From contig JAKSCN010000455.1 in NCBI GenBank assembly GCA_022360595.1, positions 1 to 7,654 of the forward strand: a DNA stretch of 7,654 bases, written 5' to 3'. This DNA comes from Chromatiales bacterium. GTDB lineage: Bacteria; Pseudomonadota; Gammaproteobacteria; Chromatiales; Chromatiaceae. Position 1 is the stretch's first letter, and each line of letters opens with the position of its first letter. The translations under genes were made by a program, and so were the position numbers. Under the pieces are notes generated by a model, which saw only the letters and a list, made by a program, of their open reading frames with translations, was not told the DNA's origin and ran no database searches. This document shows, piece by piece, positions 6,919 to 7,654 of the stretch.

Positions 6919-7004
6919 TTACCCATCATCCGCCTTCTATTGATGAGAAGGATGTCAGTTATCAATCAGCACACCCATTCCTTCGACAATCCTTTCAGTA
7001 CATC

Positions 7005-7035
7005 CATATAGCTATTAACCATTTAAATCTCTCAA
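7005..7035 (-). promoter_or_regulatory. Weak candidate promoter for the prepilin operon
   Basis: Downstream of the terminator on the minus strand, TTGAGA (7035-7030) and TATATG (7010-7005) loosely resemble -35 and -10 boxes. Their 19-base spacing is longer than ideal. The local A+T richness and position, about 90 bases before the prepilin ATG, fit a promoter. No sigma-54 GG-N10-GC pair was seen by eye. The call is tentative. Confidence 0.2.
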
Positions 7036-7047
7036 CCTCCGCAGACG

Positions 7048-7084
7048 AAAAATCACCGGCCTCTCAATCAGTGATCGGCCGGCG
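7048..7084 (-). terminator. Rho-independent terminator after the putative major subunit gene
   Basis: On the minus strand, CGCCGGCC (7084-7077) pairs with GGCCGGTG (7061-7054) to make an 8-bp G+C-rich stem with one G-U pair and a 15-base loop. ATTTTT follows at once (7053-7048). This is a standard intrinsic terminator, 110 bases after the stop at 7194. It would separate the upstream transcript from the prepilin operon, fully or partly. Confidence 0.75.
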
Positions 7085-7153
7085 TCCAAAATAAGAAGGA
7101 CCATCTTTGTCATATAGGAGGTATAAGAGACGCCACATCCTTATGGCCCAGAC

Positions 7154-7178
7154 CGGGTAACCGTTAACCGGTTACCCG
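7154..7178 (-). other. Perfect 10-bp inverted repeat 3' of the putative major subunit gene
   Basis: CGGGTAACCG (7154-7163) and CGGTTACCCG (7169-7178) are exact reverse complements around a 5-base loop, starting 16 bases after the stop at 7194. No U-tract follows on the minus strand, so it is not a classic terminator by itself. A hairpin that blocks 3' exonucleases, protecting an abundant mRNA in tandem with the terminator downstream, is a plausible role. A protein-binding palindrome is the alternative. Confidence 0.65.
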
Positions 7179-7193
7179 ATCATTCTTCCAGAA

Positions 7194-7654
7194 TTAGATA
7201 GTGTTACGAGTACCGTCCCACTCACCCAGTTCCTCTTCTTTGGTATCGCCAGCACCATCGACGATAGCCGTCAGAGATACCTGGTCACCGGCTGTCATAC
7301 CAGTACCACCAGCATTGACAGTACCGATATTGAACAGCGCAATGAAGCGGTTGTACTCAGTTTCAGAAACATGGCGATAGACAGGTACAGAAGTCATACC
7401 ACCGAGATCATTCGCATTGAACAGATTGGATGATGGGCCGAGGCCAACAGCCATCAGTACAGGAGCATCCTCAACACCAGCATTGATAACTGAACCGTCG
7501 GTACCCAGGTCAGTAGCGTCAAAACCGGCACCGGCCGCGCCCATTACGCGCTCATAACCACCAGTCCAAATAGCTACTTTCGGAGCACCGTTCAACTGAT
7601 AACCATCAGTGGTGTCATCGGCATCTTCATTAGTCCAACTGTATCCACAACCGC
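7194..7654 (-). CDS. Putative abundant surface or pilus subunit, C-terminal part (5' end cut by window edge)
   Basis: The frame is open from the right edge to TAA at 7196-7194, giving 152 residues. A TTG at 7595 lies inside the frame and is not the start, since reading upstream continues as GCGYSWTNEDADDTTDGYQ. The protein is rich in Gly, Ala, Thr, Asp and Asn, with a single Cys and no transmembrane helix in the visible part, which fits an extracytoplasmic structural protein. Codon use is strongly biased to GGT, ACT/ACC, GCT, CTG and CGC/CGT, with almost no rare codons, as in very highly expressed genes. The following hairpin and terminator and the neighbouring prepilin operon suggest a main pilin or secreted subunit. 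The N-terminus that would show a prepilin leader is outside the window, and I do not recognise a family, so the role is inferred from context and composition. Confidence 0.7.
   Translation of the reverse strand, partial: GCGYSWTNEDADDTTDGYQLNGAPKVAIWTGGYERVMGAAGAGFDATDLGTDGSVINAGVEDAPVLMAVGLGPSSNLFNANDLGGMTSVPVYRHVSETEYNRFIALFNIGTVNAGGTGMTAGDQVSLTAIVDGAGDTKEEELGEWDGTRNTI

Larger units (their letters stand above)
6919..7193. other. Intergenic region between putative major subunit and prepilin operon
   Basis: There are 275 bases without a supported gene. The half nearest the upstream gene holds two hairpins (7154-7178 and 7048-7084), the second with a U-tract. The half nearest the prepilin start is A+T-richer and may hold the promoter of the downstream operon. 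No tRNA or CRISPR array was seen, and no insertion-sequence ends were recognised. Confidence 0.6.

Noticed and set aside
7015..7113. Possible 32-residue minus-strand ORF starting at the ATG at 7113
   Set aside because: There is no ribosome site on the minus strand (the upstream bases read CCTCC), and the terminator hairpin lies within it.
7116..7145. AGGAGG on the plus strand followed by an ATG at 7143
   Set aside because: The ATG opens only five codons before a stop, and the spacing is far too long; probably chance.
7194..7595. TTG at 7595 as the true start of the rightmost gene
   Set aside because: The frame stays open and protein-like to the window edge, and no ribosome site precedes the TTG, so the gene is 5'-truncated by the window.

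Overview
The window looks like part of a type IV pilus / type II secretion-like (T4P/T2SS) gene cluster. Every supported gene is on the minus strand, so transcription runs from the right edge to the left edge. Both ends are cut: the rightmost gene lacks its 5' end and the leftmost lacks its 3' end. Gene density, Shine-Dalgarno sites, short overlaps (TAATG, ATGA) and the T4P/T2SS/MSHA-like protein families point to a Gram-negative bacterium, probably a proteobacterium and perhaps a gammaproteobacterium. The species cannot be read from the window. Base composition is moderate (about 50-58% G+C in the stretches I counted), with an A+T-rich dip inside one pilin gene.

Layout in transcription order: (1) 7654-7194, the C-terminal 152 residues of a Gly/Ala-rich protein with codon use typical of strong expression, possibly the main structural subunit. 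(2) 7193-6919, an intergenic region with a perfect 10-bp hairpin followed by a good intrinsic terminator. (3) 6918-6091, a GspG-like prepilin. (4) 6091-5630, an unrecognised exported 15-kDa-class protein. (5) 5611-4187, a large prepilin with a GspG-like module, then Cys-rich tandem repeats and a C-terminal domain. (6) 4186-4081, a gap of about 106 bp with a stem-loop. (7) 4080-2335, a GspL-like PilM-PilN fusion with an extra insert. (8) 2338-1679, a PilO/MshJ/GspM-like protein. (9) 1669-584, a PilT-family ATPase. (10) 584-1, the N-terminal 194 residues of a GspE/PilB/MshE-family assembly ATPase.

Taken together this is a pseudopilus or pilus machine. Prepilins are inserted in the inner membrane. 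The PilM-N/PilO-type proteins form the platform that links the cytoplasmic motor to the periplasm. A GspE/PilB-type motor would drive extension and a PilT-type motor would drive retraction. The polytopic platform protein (PilC/GspF), secretin and prepilin peptidase are not in the window. The strongest candidates for something undescribed are the Cys-rich repeat pilin, the PilM-N fusion carrying two GspE-N-like helical repeats, the co-transcribed dedicated PilT with an altered AIRNLIRE motif, and the unknown exported protein placed between two prepilins.
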